A stretch of DNA of 64,000 nucleotides from Salinisphaera sp049568105 (GTDB taxonomy: Bacteria; Pseudomonadota; Gammaproteobacteria; Nevskiales; Salinisphaeraceae), in assembly GCF_049568105.1 (NCBI RefSeq), contig NZ_CP145335.1, forward strand, positions 2,170,001 to 2,234,000, in the 5' to 3' direction. The translations under genes were made by a program, and so were the position numbers. Below the pieces are notes generated by a model that was given only the letters and a program-made list of their open reading frames with translations, did no database searches and was not told where the DNA came from. This document shows positions 44,175 to 52,788 of this stretch, piece by piece. Positions within the stretch are counted from its first letter, which is position 1; every line of letters begins with the position of its first letter.

Positions 44175-44882
44175 ATGCCCAATTTTCTCGAACTTCTAAC
44201 CCCGGGCAATTGCCAGATGATTTTCATCGATCAGCAGCCCCAGATGGCGTTCGGGGTTCAGTCCATCGACCGCCAGGTATTGAAAAACAATGTAGTCGGC
44301 CTGGCCAAGGCAGCGCGGGTATTCGACATCCCGACCACGATCACGACCGTCGAGACCCTGGGCTTTTCCGGGCACAGTTTCCCGGAATTGCTGGCCGTGT
44401 TTCCGAAACATCCTATTCTCGAACGGACATCGATGAATTCCTGGGATGACCAAAAAGTGCGCGACTCGCTCGCTGCAAAAGACCGAAAAAAGATCGTCGT
44501 CGCCGGACTTTGGACCGAAGTCTGCAATAACACATTTTCGTTCTCGGCCATGGCCGAGGGCAGCTACGACATCTATATGGTCGCCGATGCCAGCGGCGGC
44601 ACCTCGAAGGAGGCCCACGACTACGCCATGCAGCGGATGACCCAAGCCGGCGTGGTACCCATGACCTGGCAACAAGTCATGCTCGAATGGCAGCGCGACT
44701 GGGCCCAAAAGGCGACTTACGACGACGTTATGGCGATCGTGCGCGAACACTCCGGGGCCTACGGCATGGGCGTGGACTACGCCTACACGATGGTCCATGG
44801 CGCCGACGAACGGGTCGCCCACGGCGAAGTGCGGGCGCCGGTGCCCGCCGATGGCGCAGAGGCGACCATGTCGCCCGCGTAA
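44175..44882 (+). CDS. Isochorismatase-family hydrolase, YcaC-like
   Basis: The ATG at 44175, with GGAG ten bases before it, gives 235 residues. The triad can be placed: Asp in IFIDQQPQM, Lys in KKIVVAGLWTE and Cys in TEVCNNTFSFSAM. VADASGGTSKEAHDYAMQRM is the conserved late block of YcaC proteins. The true substrate of YcaC is unknown; relatives cleave amides such as nicotinamide. A 20-residue acidic/alanine tail extends the C-terminus. It starts a unit continuing into an amidohydrolase, a pirin remnant and a monooxygenase-like gene. Confidence 0.88.
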   Translation: MPNFLELLTPGNCQMIFIDQQPQMAFGVQSIDRQVLKNNVVGLAKAARVFDIPTTITTVETLGFSGHSFPELLAVFPKHPILERTSMNSWDDQKVRDSLAAKDRKKIVVAGLWTEVCNNTFSFSAMAEGSYDIYMVADASGGTSKEAHDYAMQRMTQAGVVPMTWQQVMLEWQRDWAQKATYDDVMAIVREHSGAYGMGVDYAYTMVHGADERVAHGEVRAPVPADGAEATMSPA

Positions 44883-44940
44883 CGCCAGCCGACGCCGGTC
44901 GGCCGAGGCCCCGTGTTCACACCGTGGCGAGGCACCCGCC

Positions 44941-46791
44941 ATGACGGATCTGATTCTCAAAAACGGCTGCATTACGACGCTCGATCGACGCCGCCCAAGT
45001 GCACAGGCAATCGCTATCCAGGGCGGTGTGATTACCCACGTCGGCGCCGACGACGAGATCCTCCACCATGCACCGGAGACCGCAGAAATCATCGATCTGG
45101 GGGGCCGGCGTGTCATCCCGGGGCTCAACGATAGCCATCTGCATCTGATCCGCGGCGGCCTGAACTACAACATGGAGCTGCGCTGGGAGAACATCGATTC
45201 GCTACAGGAGGCACTGGCAAGGCTCAAGGCACAGGCCCAACGCACGCCGCCACCGCAGTGGGTTCGGGTGGTCGGCGGCTGGTCGGAGCTCCAGTTCGTC
45301 GAACGTCGCCTACCGACGCTCGACGAGATCAACGCCGCCGCGCCCGATACGCCCGTTTTCATCCTGCATCTCTATGCTCAGGCCATGCTCAACCGGGCGG
45401 CATTGCGCGTGCTGGGCATCACCCGCGATACACCGAACCCGCCCAACGGCGAGATCCAGAAGAACGGCCGCGGCGAGCCAACCGGGCTGCTGATCGCCCG
45501 GCCGTCGGCGTTGATCCTGTACGCGACCCTGGCCCAGGGGCCAATGCTGTCGCTTGCCGACCAAATCAACTCAACCCGCCATTTCATGCGTGAAATGAAC
45601 CGTCTAGGCGTGACCAGCGTGATCGACGCCGGCGGCGGCAACCAGAATTATCCGGAAGATTATCAAGTCATACAGAAACTGCACGATGCCGGCGAACTCA
45701 CCGTGCGCATCGCCTACAACCTGTTCGCCCAGAAAGCCGGCCAGGAGTTATCCGACTATGAGCGCTGGATCGCCATGACCGCCCCAGGCGCCGGGGATGC
45801 CCTACTACAGGTCAACGGCGCCGGCGAAAATCTGACCTGGTCCGCGGCCGATTTCGAGAACTTTCTCGAGCCGCGTCCGGATCTGGCGCCGACCATGGAA
45901 AGCGAGCTGGAGCCGATCGTCGAGTTGCTCGCCGACAATGCCTGGCCGTTTCGTATCCATGCCACTTACGACGAATCCATCGATCGTTTTCTCTCGGTGT
46001 TCGAACGGGTCAACGGTCGCACGCCGTTCGCCGCCCGGTTCATCATCGACCACGCCGAGACGATCTCGGAACGCAACATGGCACGCATCGCCGCCCTCGG
46101 CGGCGGTATCGCCATCCAGCACCGCATGGCTTTTCAGGGCGAATACTTCGTCGATCGATTCGGCGCGGCAGCCGCGAAACAGACGCCGCCGATCGCTCGT
46201 ATGCTGGCCATGGGCCTTCCGGTGGGCGCCGGCACCGATGCCACCCGCGTGGCTTCCTACGATCCCTGGGTGGCGCTGTACTGGCTGACCACCGGCCAAA
46301 CGGTCGGCGGTCTGGCGCTCTACGACGAGGCCGATCGGCTCGATCGCGAGACCGCACTACGCCTCTGGACCGAGGGTTCGGCCTGGTTCTCCGGCGAGCA
46401 AACCCATAAAGGCCGGCTCGCGGCCGGCCAGTATGCCGATCTCGCTGTGCTGTCGGCCGACTACATGGCGGTGCCGGCCGAACAGATCCGTAGCATCCAT
46501 TCGGTACTGACAATCGTCGACGGCCGGATCGTGCACGCCGACAAGGCATATGCTCATCTCGCGCCGCCCCTGCCGCCGGCCTCGCCCGACTGGAGCCCCG
46601 TCAATCATATCCCCCCGCCAGGCATACGCAAGACAACGCCGGCGCCGGGCGCTGCCCCCAGTGCAGACCACGGCCATAGCGCCTGCCGTCTACATGGCCA
46701 TCACCACACTATCGCATGGTCGCGGCCGCTCCCGACCCAGGACCGGCGTGCGTTCTGGGGCGCCTTCGGCTGCTCCTGTTTCGCGTTCTAA
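44941..46791 (+). CDS. YtcJ-like metal-dependent amidohydrolase
   Basis: A 616-residue member of the amidohydrolase-3 (YtcJ) group, 58 bases after the YcaC-like gene. LNDSHLHLIRGG supplies the first metal ligands; later ones are in FRIHATYDES and IDHAETIS, and the catalytic Asp is in VGAGTDATRVASYDPW. VLSADYMAVPAEQI closes the flanking beta-sandwich. The final 60 or so residues, after NHIPPPGIRK, are Pro/His-rich with CSCF at the end and look unlike the family, perhaps because a downstream deletion removed the original stop. Substrate unknown. Confidence 0.88.
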   Translation: MTDLILKNGCITTLDRRRPSAQAIAIQGGVITHVGADDEILHHAPETAEIIDLGGRRVIPGLNDSHLHLIRGGLNYNMELRWENIDSLQEALARLKAQAQRTPPPQWVRVVGGWSELQFVERRLPTLDEINAAAPDTPVFILHLYAQAMLNRAALRVLGITRDTPNPPNGEIQKNGRGEPTGLLIARPSALILYATLAQGPMLSLADQINSTRHFMREMNRLGVTSVIDAGGGNQNYPEDYQVIQKLHDAGELTVRIAYNLFAQKAGQELSDYERWIAMTAPGAGDALLQVNGAGENLTWSAADFENFLEPRPDLAPTMESELEPIVELLADNAWPFRIHATYDESIDRFLSVFERVNGRTPFAARFIIDHAETISERNMARIAALGGGIAIQHRMAFQGEYFVDRFGAAAAKQTPPIARMLAMGLPVGAGTDATRVASYDPWVALYWLTTGQTVGGLALYDEADRLDRETALRLWTEGSAWFSGEQTHKGRLAAGQYADLAVLSADYMAVPAEQIRSIHSVLTIVDGRIVHADKAYAHLAPPLPPASPDWSPVNHIPPPGIRKTTPAPGAAPSADHGHSACRLHGHHHTIAWSRPLPTQDRRAFWGAFGCSCFAF

Positions 46792-46930
46792 GACGATCCG
46801 TGAGCAGCACGCCACTGGATATCGACCCGCCACAAAGCCTCTCGGCCTGGGCGCCGATCCCCTGTCCCGGGCGCGCGGCCCCCTGGGCGGCCCCGACGGG
46901 CTCCCACATCGAGATACCCATACAGGCCGT

Positions 46931-47080
46931 GGTTTCCTGCTGGATAATAGCCTCGTCTGGTGGAACTTCGTATCGAGCGCTTCCGAGCACATCGAACAGG
47001 CCAGGGACGGCGGGGCCTGCAACCGGTTCGACAGGCCGGCACCCGATGCCGCCGAATGCATGCCGTTACCGGAAAATCCA
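46931..47080 (+). pseudogene. Pirin C-terminal remnant
   Basis: In one frame, LVWWNFVSSASEHIEQARD, then NRF and MPLPENP, resembles the end of pirin-family proteins, which typically read WWNFV...HEEI..A..DW..G.RFG...LPAP. No pirin cupin domain or start codon with homologous sequence precedes it; the upstream DNA is either amidohydrolase tail or frame-shifted. It lies in the 370-bp gap between the amidohydrolase and the monooxygenase-like gene. I read it as the leftover of a deleted pirin gene. Confidence 0.5.
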
Positions 47081-47161
47081 GCCCAGTGGGCTGCAAGTGC
47101 TGCAAAGTGTGAGCGCCGGCCCATACCGAAGCGCACCGGCCGTTGTTCGAAGACACACCCC

Positions 47162-47752
47162 ATGAGCCCCTCTCGAGAGCTCGATCAAACCGATGCACAC
47201 ACCGTCGTTCAGGGGGCCACCGCGGTGATCACGCATCGCCCGCGGGCAGGCCACGAGCCGCGTTACGAACGCTGGCTGGACGAAATCATCCCGTTGTGCC
47301 GAGCGCACCCCGGGCATATGGATACCCAGATCGTCCGGCCGATCGCCGGCGTCACCGATATCTACACCGTGATCGTTCGCTTTGACTCGCCGGCACAGAT
47401 GCACCGATGGCTGGCCTCGTCCTCACGGAAGCGGCTGATCGAAAAGATCCAGCCCAGTCTCGTCGATGGCGATCGTTACGCCACACGCAGCGGGCTAGAA
47501 TTTCTGTTCGCCGGCACCGACCCGAGCACGTCATCGCCAGTCCGCTGGAAGCAATGGCTGGTCACCTGGTCTGTGATCTATCCATTGGTGCTGCTGGTTC
47601 CTTATGCGTTAGCCAGCCTAGGCGCTCGCCTTGGCCTGCCCGATAACCGCTATCTGCTCGCGCTATTGTCGACGGCGATCATCGTCGGCCTGATGGTCTA
47701 CGTCATCATGCCGCGCTATACGCACCTGGTGCGTCGCTGGCTGTTTCGTTAA
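47162..47752 (+). CDS. Antibiotic biosynthesis monooxygenase-domain protein with two membrane helices
   Basis: The ATG at 47162 gives 196 residues. The front half is an ABM-type ferredoxin-like domain (AVITHRPRAGHEPRYERWLDEI, then GHMDTQIVRP, VRFDSPAQMHRWLASS), followed by two hydrophobic segments (WSVIYPLVLLVPYALASLG, LALLSTAIIVGLMVYVIMP). This two-part layout is a known subgroup of unknown function. The frame is open upstream through the pirin remnant, so read-through or fusion cannot be excluded. Its stop overlaps the stop of the convergent AraC gene by four bases. Confidence 0.82.
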   Translation: MSPSRELDQTDAHTVVQGATAVITHRPRAGHEPRYERWLDEIIPLCRAHPGHMDTQIVRPIAGVTDIYTVIVRFDSPAQMHRWLASSSRKRLIEKIQPSLVDGDRYATRSGLEFLFAGTDPSTSSPVRWKQWLVTWSVIYPLVLLVPYALASLGARLGLPDNRYLLALLSTAIIVGLMVYVIMPRYTHLVRRWLFR

Positions 47753-48666
47753 AAACTTTCCGCTCGCCCCTGGCGGCGCCAGGCTGCCGGTGAAATACCG
47801 ACATACCGCGAAAACACACGCGTAAGGTGGCTTTGGTCGGCAAAGCCGCAGTTCGCTGCAATCTCCGAGATCGGCCGCGTGGTCGTGCTGAGCATGACCT
47901 GGGCCCGGTCGATACGGCGTCGTATCAGCCACTGATGCGGCGTCGTACCCGTGGTCTTCCGAAAACCGCGCAAGAAATGCCCTGGCGATATACCGCATTC
48001 GCGGGCAAGTTGTTCGATCGTGACATCCCCGGCCAGACTCGCATCGATCATCTCTTGGGCCCGGCGGGCCTGCCATGGCGCCAGACCGACCCGTTTGCTG
48101 GCGCGAGCCATCTCGATACCGCTGTACTGCCGGGCCACGTGGGCGCCGACAATAAACCGGACAGAATCCACGAACAGCCGGCTTTCTTGATGCGGGCGCT
48201 CTACGCTCGGCACCAGCGCAAGCGCCAGACCGTACAGTACCGAATCGAGCCGGCCTGCCGCAGGATGGCAGCTCAAGCCCCGAACCGGCGGCATATCCAA
48301 TTGGTCGGCCACGTCATTCAACGCTGCCTGGGTAATATGGAAATGCAACATATCGAACGACGAATGCATATCCATCTGCCAGGGGATGCGCAGATTCAGA
48401 ATCGCGACGGTACGTTCCGGCCAGGCTAGACGGACCGCCGGCTGACCCACCTGGCTATAGGTATAGGCACAACCCGTGAGCTGAATCGAAAGGATATAGG
48501 CCTCTTCGAGCTCGAAGGCTTTCGTTGGCCCATGCCCGGCGTAGCCGACCCGAACCCGGGTAATCGACAGATGGGATTCGCGAAGACAAACGGGAATCAG
48601 CGTCTGGACCGAATCGACGCGCATCATCGCAGACCGTCGATTGGGACGAATCGCACCGATAGACAT
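47749..48666 (-). CDS. AraC-family transcriptional regulator
   Basis: A 305-residue regulator. The C-terminal 100 residues form the double helix-turn-helix: ARRAQEMIDASLAGDVTIEQLA, CGISPGHFLRGFRKTTGTTPHQWL and a second HTH ending CGFADQSHLTRVFSRYVGISP. The N-terminal 190 residues are a likely ligand-binding domain without named motif. It is convergent with the YcaC-amidohydrolase-ABM unit and is the only regulator nearby, so control of that unit is plausible but unproven. Upstream, 48667-49021 holds no gene. Confidence 0.92.
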   Translation of the reverse strand: MSIGAIRPNRRSAMMRVDSVQTLIPVCLRESHLSITRVRVGYAGHGPTKAFELEEAYILSIQLTGCAYTYSQVGQPAVRLAWPERTVAILNLRIPWQMDMHSSFDMLHFHITQAALNDVADQLDMPPVRGLSCHPAAGRLDSVLYGLALALVPSVERPHQESRLFVDSVRFIVGAHVARQYSGIEMARASKRVGLAPWQARRAQEMIDASLAGDVTIEQLARECGISPGHFLRGFRKTTGTTPHQWLIRRRIDRAQVMLSTTTRPISEIAANCGFADQSHLTRVFSRYVGISPAAWRRQGRAESF

Positions 48667-49021
48667 GATCAGCCTCCGATCGCCCCTCGCTGGACATGGA
48701 GTCGCCCAAGCCGCAACTGACTGGCCTGTCGCACCTCTGTTTCGCTTGGCGAACTCACCATCGAACGCACGACTTCGTTGATACTACAAAATCGGCGCTG
48801 AAAGACGCTTCCGGCCGCTTGTCGTGCGCCACCGCGCACACGATCGATAAGCCGTCGGCCACGCCGCGGCTTGGGCGTGGCACAACGCGTTGAGGGGCGC
48901 GAAATACCGACATTTGTAGCCCCCTGGCCGCGGGCAATACATACGCGATAACGCTCACCCACGCCCGAACAGCAGCCCAGACGGACACATCTGCCGGCAA
49001 GCCCGGCTACAACCGCGGCGC
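48667..49021. other. Intergenic region, no gene found
   Basis: 355 bases between the AraC gene start and the end of the phosphoribosyltransferase/esterase gene. I see no coding frame with family features, no clear terminator and no repeat. Confidence 0.4.
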
Positions 49022-51019
49022 TCACACGCCGAAAGGATAGGTCTCGGGCAACTCATGGTCGTCATGCCAGTGCGCCGCCTCGTAGAGCGGCTCGACGGCC
49101 TCGGTCTCGTCGAGATGAAAGACCATATCGAACTGGCGAGCAATCTGGGCATCGAAATAATGGCTGGCACGCTCGGTCTCGGGCCGATAGATCACGCCGA
49201 TCGCCCGTTCCAGCATCGGTTCGCGCAAGTCGCGGCCGACGGCCTGTGCGGTCAGCGGCAGACAGAAGCGATCCAGCCCGGTGCAATAGAACAGATGCTC
49301 AACGCTGTCCTTGAGCGCCGGGCGCACCCGCATACGCTCGACATGGCCCCCCCAATCGTGGGCTGCAGAAACGAAGCCGGTGTATGTCGTAAACCCGACG
49401 AGCAAGGCGTGATCGGGCCCGATCCGCTCACGGACCCGCTGGCCGAGATTCCACTCGCCGCCCCGGCCCATCGAAGTGGCACGGGCATCGCCGAGGTGCG
49501 AATTATGGGCCCAAACCACGATTCGCCCCGCGCGGCCCTGATCGCGAAGATGCTGCTGGAGCGCGAACAGCGTATCGGCCATATGATCGTCGCGCAGGTT
49601 CCAGCTCTTCACTCGCGAGGCGAACATGGCGCGATAATAGATTTCGGCATTGCGTACTACGGCCGCATTGCGCTCGGCGACGAAACGCTCGTCGTCGGCG
49701 GCTAGGGCCTGGATTCCGGTCAGTGGCGAGCCGGGCGATCGACGCAGTTCGGCCAGCTGCCGGGTCACCGCCTCTTGGCAGGAGGGACGTAGATTGGTTG
49801 CGACCTCCATGCCGTACTGCTGGGGGTCGCGTACGTGATCGAGACAGGCATAGCGTCGCCGCGCGATTTCGGCCTGCTCCGCGTCGGTAGTTTCGAGATA
49901 GTCGATCACGGCGTCGGCCGAGCGATACAGGCTGTATAGATCCAGACCATAGAAACCGACCGGCAACGCTTCTGCCCGGTCGGCGTTGCAGGCCGCCAGC
50001 CATCGAATGAAATCGTAGACCTCGCGATTGCGCCACATCCATTCGGGAAACCGCTCGAAGGCATCGAACGCGGCGAGCGTGTCGTGGCCCTCCAGACCGC
50101 GCACATGCCGGTTGAGTGCATAGGCGTCCGGCCAATCGGCCTCGACCGCGATCGCCTCAAAGCCGCATTCCTCGATCAGCCGCTGTGTGATCTCGGCTCG
50201 CATGCGATAGAACTCACGGCTGCCATGGCTGGCTTCGCCGAGCAGTACCAGGCTGCGATCACCAACCTGTTCGATCAGCAGATCATAGTCTTCGCGACTG
50301 CCGGTCGTGGGAATCGCCGCCGCGCGGGTCACGGTCAGCGGCGTATGCAAACGCGGCGCCGCCGGAGGACGGCCCCGCCCACGTGCCGCTACAAGCAGCC
50401 GTTGCACCTCGCTGTCCTCGGTCTGGCCGAACTCCTGGAAAAACAGGCCAACGGCGCGAAAATCCTGGGGGGCGTCGAGGCAGACGACCGCGTCGGCCAG
50501 CCCCTGCAGGCGGCGCAGCCCGATCGGCGAGGCCACCGGCACCGCTGCAACCAGCCGACGCGGGGCCTGGGCGCGCAGGACCTTCAGCGCTGCCACCATG
50601 CTGGCGCCGGTCGCCAGGCCATCATCGATCACGATCACGCAGCGGCCGGCCACGCTCAACGGCGGCCGATCGCGGCGATAAACGCGGTCACGCCGCTCCA
50701 ACTCGGCGCGCTCGGTTTGGATCACGGCTTCGATCTCGGCACGCTCGAGGCCGATCTGCGCGATCAGTGCCGAGTCGATAATCTGCTGGCCGCCGCTGGC
50801 AATCGCGCCCATGGCGAACTCGGGATGCCCCGGCACGCCGAGCTTGCGCACCACCAGCACGTCCAGTTCTCCATGCAGCGCCTTGGCCACTTCGAAAGCC
50901 ACTGGCACCCCGCCACGAGGCAACGCCAAGATCAATAGATCGGCTTCGTCCGCATAGCCGACCAGCCGACGAGCCAAGCGCTGGCCGGCGTCGCGGCGGT
51001 TTCTGAACACGATATCCAT
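49022..51019 (-). CDS. Phosphoribosyltransferase-erythromycin esterase fusion protein
   Basis: The ATG at 51019 stands behind a strong GGAGGACACGAC and gives 665 residues. Residues 1-215 form a type I phosphoribosyltransferase domain with the PRPP loop CVIVIDDGLATGASM. Residues 235-665 form an EreA-like esterase domain; the catalytic region reads LVLLGEASHGSREFYRMRAEI and EAIAVEADWPDAYALNRHV, followed by WAHNSHLGD. Related fusions occur in many bacteria, but the substrate is not macrolides as far as known. A perfect FNR box 56 bases upstream suggests induction when oxygen falls. Confidence 0.9.
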   Translation of the reverse strand: MDIVFRNRRDAGQRLARRLVGYADEADLLILALPRGGVPVAFEVAKALHGELDVLVVRKLGVPGHPEFAMGAIASGGQQIIDSALIAQIGLERAEIEAVIQTERAELERRDRVYRRDRPPLSVAGRCVIVIDDGLATGASMVAALKVLRAQAPRRLVAAVPVASPIGLRRLQGLADAVVCLDAPQDFRAVGLFFQEFGQTEDSEVQRLLVAARGRGRPPAAPRLHTPLTVTRAAAIPTTGSREDYDLLIEQVGDRSLVLLGEASHGSREFYRMRAEITQRLIEECGFEAIAVEADWPDAYALNRHVRGLEGHDTLAAFDAFERFPEWMWRNREVYDFIRWLAACNADRAEALPVGFYGLDLYSLYRSADAVIDYLETTDAEQAEIARRRYACLDHVRDPQQYGMEVATNLRPSCQEAVTRQLAELRRSPGSPLTGIQALAADDERFVAERNAAVVRNAEIYYRAMFASRVKSWNLRDDHMADTLFALQQHLRDQGRAGRIVVWAHNSHLGDARATSMGRGGEWNLGQRVRERIGPDHALLVGFTTYTGFVSAAHDWGGHVERMRVRPALKDSVEHLFYCTGLDRFCLPLTAQAVGRDLREPMLERAIGVIYRPETERASHYFDAQIARQFDMVFHLDETEAVEPLYEAAHWHDDHELPETYPFGV

Positions 51020-51074
51020 GTCGTGTCCTCCACGCGAATATCGCACCAGTCTTGTTCAGCCCACGTCGAACACC

Positions 51075-51088
51075 TTGATCCGCATCAA
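51075..51088. promoter_or_regulatory. Perfect FNR/ANR box
   Basis: TTGAT-CCGC-ATCAA is an exact match to the FNR/ANR consensus. It lies 56 bases upstream of the PRTase-esterase start codon, in the 80-bp gap after the GFA gene on the same strand. This spacing allows a class II activator position near -41.5. Confidence 0.75.
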
Positions 51089-51099
51089 AGATTGCACGG

Positions 51100-51573
51100 C
51101 TAACGGCTTCGATGATGCTGTGCGGTCGAACAGCTGTGATCGTTCCGGACGAAGCGCAGCGTGCCGATGGTCTTGCGGCCACCTGCCTGCGAGCGATCGC
51201 GTGGGTGATCGGCACCGTTGTTGACCGGTACCTGGGGAAAGTCGTAGGGGCTGATCCCATCCAGGCAAGCAGCGTTGACGCCGTACTGGGTCGGCTTCGA
51301 GCGCCGTCGATGATGGGTATGGATGCCGCAGCGAGAACAGAAATAATGCTGGGCGGTTTGGGTGCCGAACTGATAGAGCGAAAGCCACTGCGCACCGGCC
51401 GTGATCTCGAACTCATTCAGCTCCGCCGAAACCGCGACATAGCCGCGCATCTGGCAGTAGGAACAGTCGCAGCGGCGGGCCGTTCGCAGGCCGTCGCTGA
51501 GCCGAACGCGAAATACGACGCTACCGCAGTGGCAACGCCCTTCGAGACGGGCATTGTCTGAAGTGGTTTTCAT
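51100..51573 (-). CDS. GFA-family zinc protein (glutathione-dependent formaldehyde-activating-like)
   Basis: A 157-residue protein with the GFA zinc sites: GRCHCGSVVFRV near the start, CDCSYC in the middle and FCSRCGIHTHH after it. Family members are annotated after Gfa, which binds glutathione and zinc, but most have unknown substrates. The segment YGVNAACLDGISPYDFPQVPV is the usual C-terminal block. It lies upstream of the PRTase-esterase gene on the same strand, separated by an FNR box, so the two are probably separate transcripts. Confidence 0.88.
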   Translation of the reverse strand: MKTTSDNARLEGRCHCGSVVFRVRLSDGLRTARRCDCSYCQMRGYVAVSAELNEFEITAGAQWLSLYQFGTQTAQHYFCSRCGIHTHHRRRSKPTQYGVNAACLDGISPYDFPQVPVNNGADHPRDRSQAGGRKTIGTLRFVRNDHSCSTAQHHRSR

Positions 51574-51677
51574 AGCGGCCTCCGGAACAAAGGTGTAGGT
51601 GGCGTATCAGCCACGCCATAGGCCTACCCCAACGCCGAGCCCGGGCCGACGTCTATCCGGCAAATGTCGTATACAAA

Positions 51678-51707
51678 AAAAAGCGGCTCCTAAGGGAGCC
51701 GCTTTTT
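51678..51707 (-). terminator. Strong bidirectional-type intrinsic terminator
   Basis: AAAAAGCGGCTCC and GGAGCCGCTTTTT make a perfect 13-bp stem around a TAAG loop, with further A's on the left flank (51675-51682). Read on the minus strand it ends in a long T run, 41 bases after the PEP-CTERM stop. It is the clearest Rho-independent terminator in the window. Confidence 0.9.
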
Positions 51708-51747
51708 GCGCCAAGACCGGGGCAGGCGCCCCGGTCGACACGTTCGA

Positions 51748-52470
51748 CTAGGCGTTCGAACCGCTATTTTTACGGCGGAAGCCCAGGCCGCCCGCCATCA
51801 ACGCCAGGCCCAGACCGAACAGGCCGAACTGCGACGGCTCGGGCACGTCACGCGTGGTCGACTGAACGGTCACATCCGCATTCGACAACAGATCGCTCTG
51901 GAAGCTGCCGTTGTCGCCAAAGGTCGCGCTGCCCAGCGCGATCTGGGTGCTGGAGAAATCGAAGTCGGTCCCCGGGATGACACCGAAATAGCCGGCTAGG
52001 GTTTCGTTGAAGTCGTCGGCGCCGGACAGCGAGGCGTTGAGGCTGTCGCCGCCGTAGCCGAATACATAGGCGCTAGTGAAGCCACCGGTAAACAACACGC
52101 CGTCGGTGATCAGGGTACCGGCACTATCATAGACCTCGCCGCTCATGGTCAGCTGGCCGCCGGTGCCGAATTGCCATATGCCACCCGTGATATTTTCGGC
52201 GATATTGGCGCCCGTGGTGAACTCGATCGTGCAGGACATGCAGCTCAGCGTATCGTCATGGCCGGCCGGCAGCGTACCTTGGTTCATGCTGATCTGATCG
52301 AAGGAGATACCACTGCCGGTCAGGGCCCCGCCTTCGCCGTCATAACTGATCGAACCGGTGGGCGACTGGGCATTAGCCTGGTCGAAGTTGATGATGGTGG
52401 CCGACGCCGAAGCGCTCACACCGAGGGTAAGAGCGGCGATCGAGGCGGCGGCGAGATATTTGAACTGCAT
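51748..52470 (-). CDS. PEP-CTERM sorting-domain protein
   Basis: A 240-residue exported protein. A signal peptide (about residues 1-24, ending ASA) leads into a Gly/Ser/Thr/Asp-rich beta-type region with a CMSC pair. The tail is a textbook PEP-CTERM signal: VPEPSQFGLFGLGLALMAGG followed by GFRRKN. Such proteins are cut and anchored by exosortase (XrtA/EpsH), usually with an exopolysaccharide cluster; no exosortase lies in the window. It is transcribed alone, with a strong terminator behind it and an AT-rich region in front. Confidence 0.9.
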   Translation of the reverse strand: MQFKYLAAASIAALTLGVSASASATIINFDQANAQSPTGSISYDGEGGALTGSGISFDQISMNQGTLPAGHDDTLSCMSCTIEFTTGANIAENITGGIWQFGTGGQLTMSGEVYDSAGTLITDGVLFTGGFTSAYVFGYGGDSLNASLSGADDFNETLAGYFGVIPGTDFDFSSTQIALGSATFGDNGSFQSDLLSNADVTVQSTTRDVPEPSQFGLFGLGLALMAGGLGFRRKNSGSNA

Positions 52471-52692
52471 GGGAACTCCTTGGGAACAATACCGTGACGA
52501 TCAGATCGCACACGAATCAAAAAGCAATCGACACAGGGGTATATGGCAAGAACCGTTCCCGTTTCGCCAATACCCGATAAATAAATTGCATCGCTATGTT
52601 TTTTAAAGCGTTTTTATTTCCCGAGGCCGAATGAGGCCGGCATAAAAATTCCAGCTTTGTAAGTTAAACCGACGTTATTCAGTGGCTTATAT

Positions 52693-52728
52693 CTGTCGAC
52701 ACGAATTCTGTGTCAGATCCGTCGACAG
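52693..52728. promoter_or_regulatory. Inverted repeat upstream of recC
   Basis: CTGTCGAC and GTCGACAG form a perfect 8-bp dyad with a 20-nt spacer that is itself partly palindromic around GAATTC. It lies 60 bases before recC in the 318-bp divergent gap with the PEP-CTERM gene (52471-52788), which is notably AT-rich at 52560-52680. Candidate operator for either gene. Confidence 0.4.
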
Positions 52729-52788
52729 CACAGGGTCAAGCCCATCTCCCCTGCTGACATCCGGCAACGAGCGAAATCCTACGGCGGC

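Noticed and set aside
52471..52600. Sigma-54 promoter for the PEP-CTERM gene
   Set aside because: TTGGCG and TTGCC occur on the minus strand, but their spacing does not fit GG-N10-GC.
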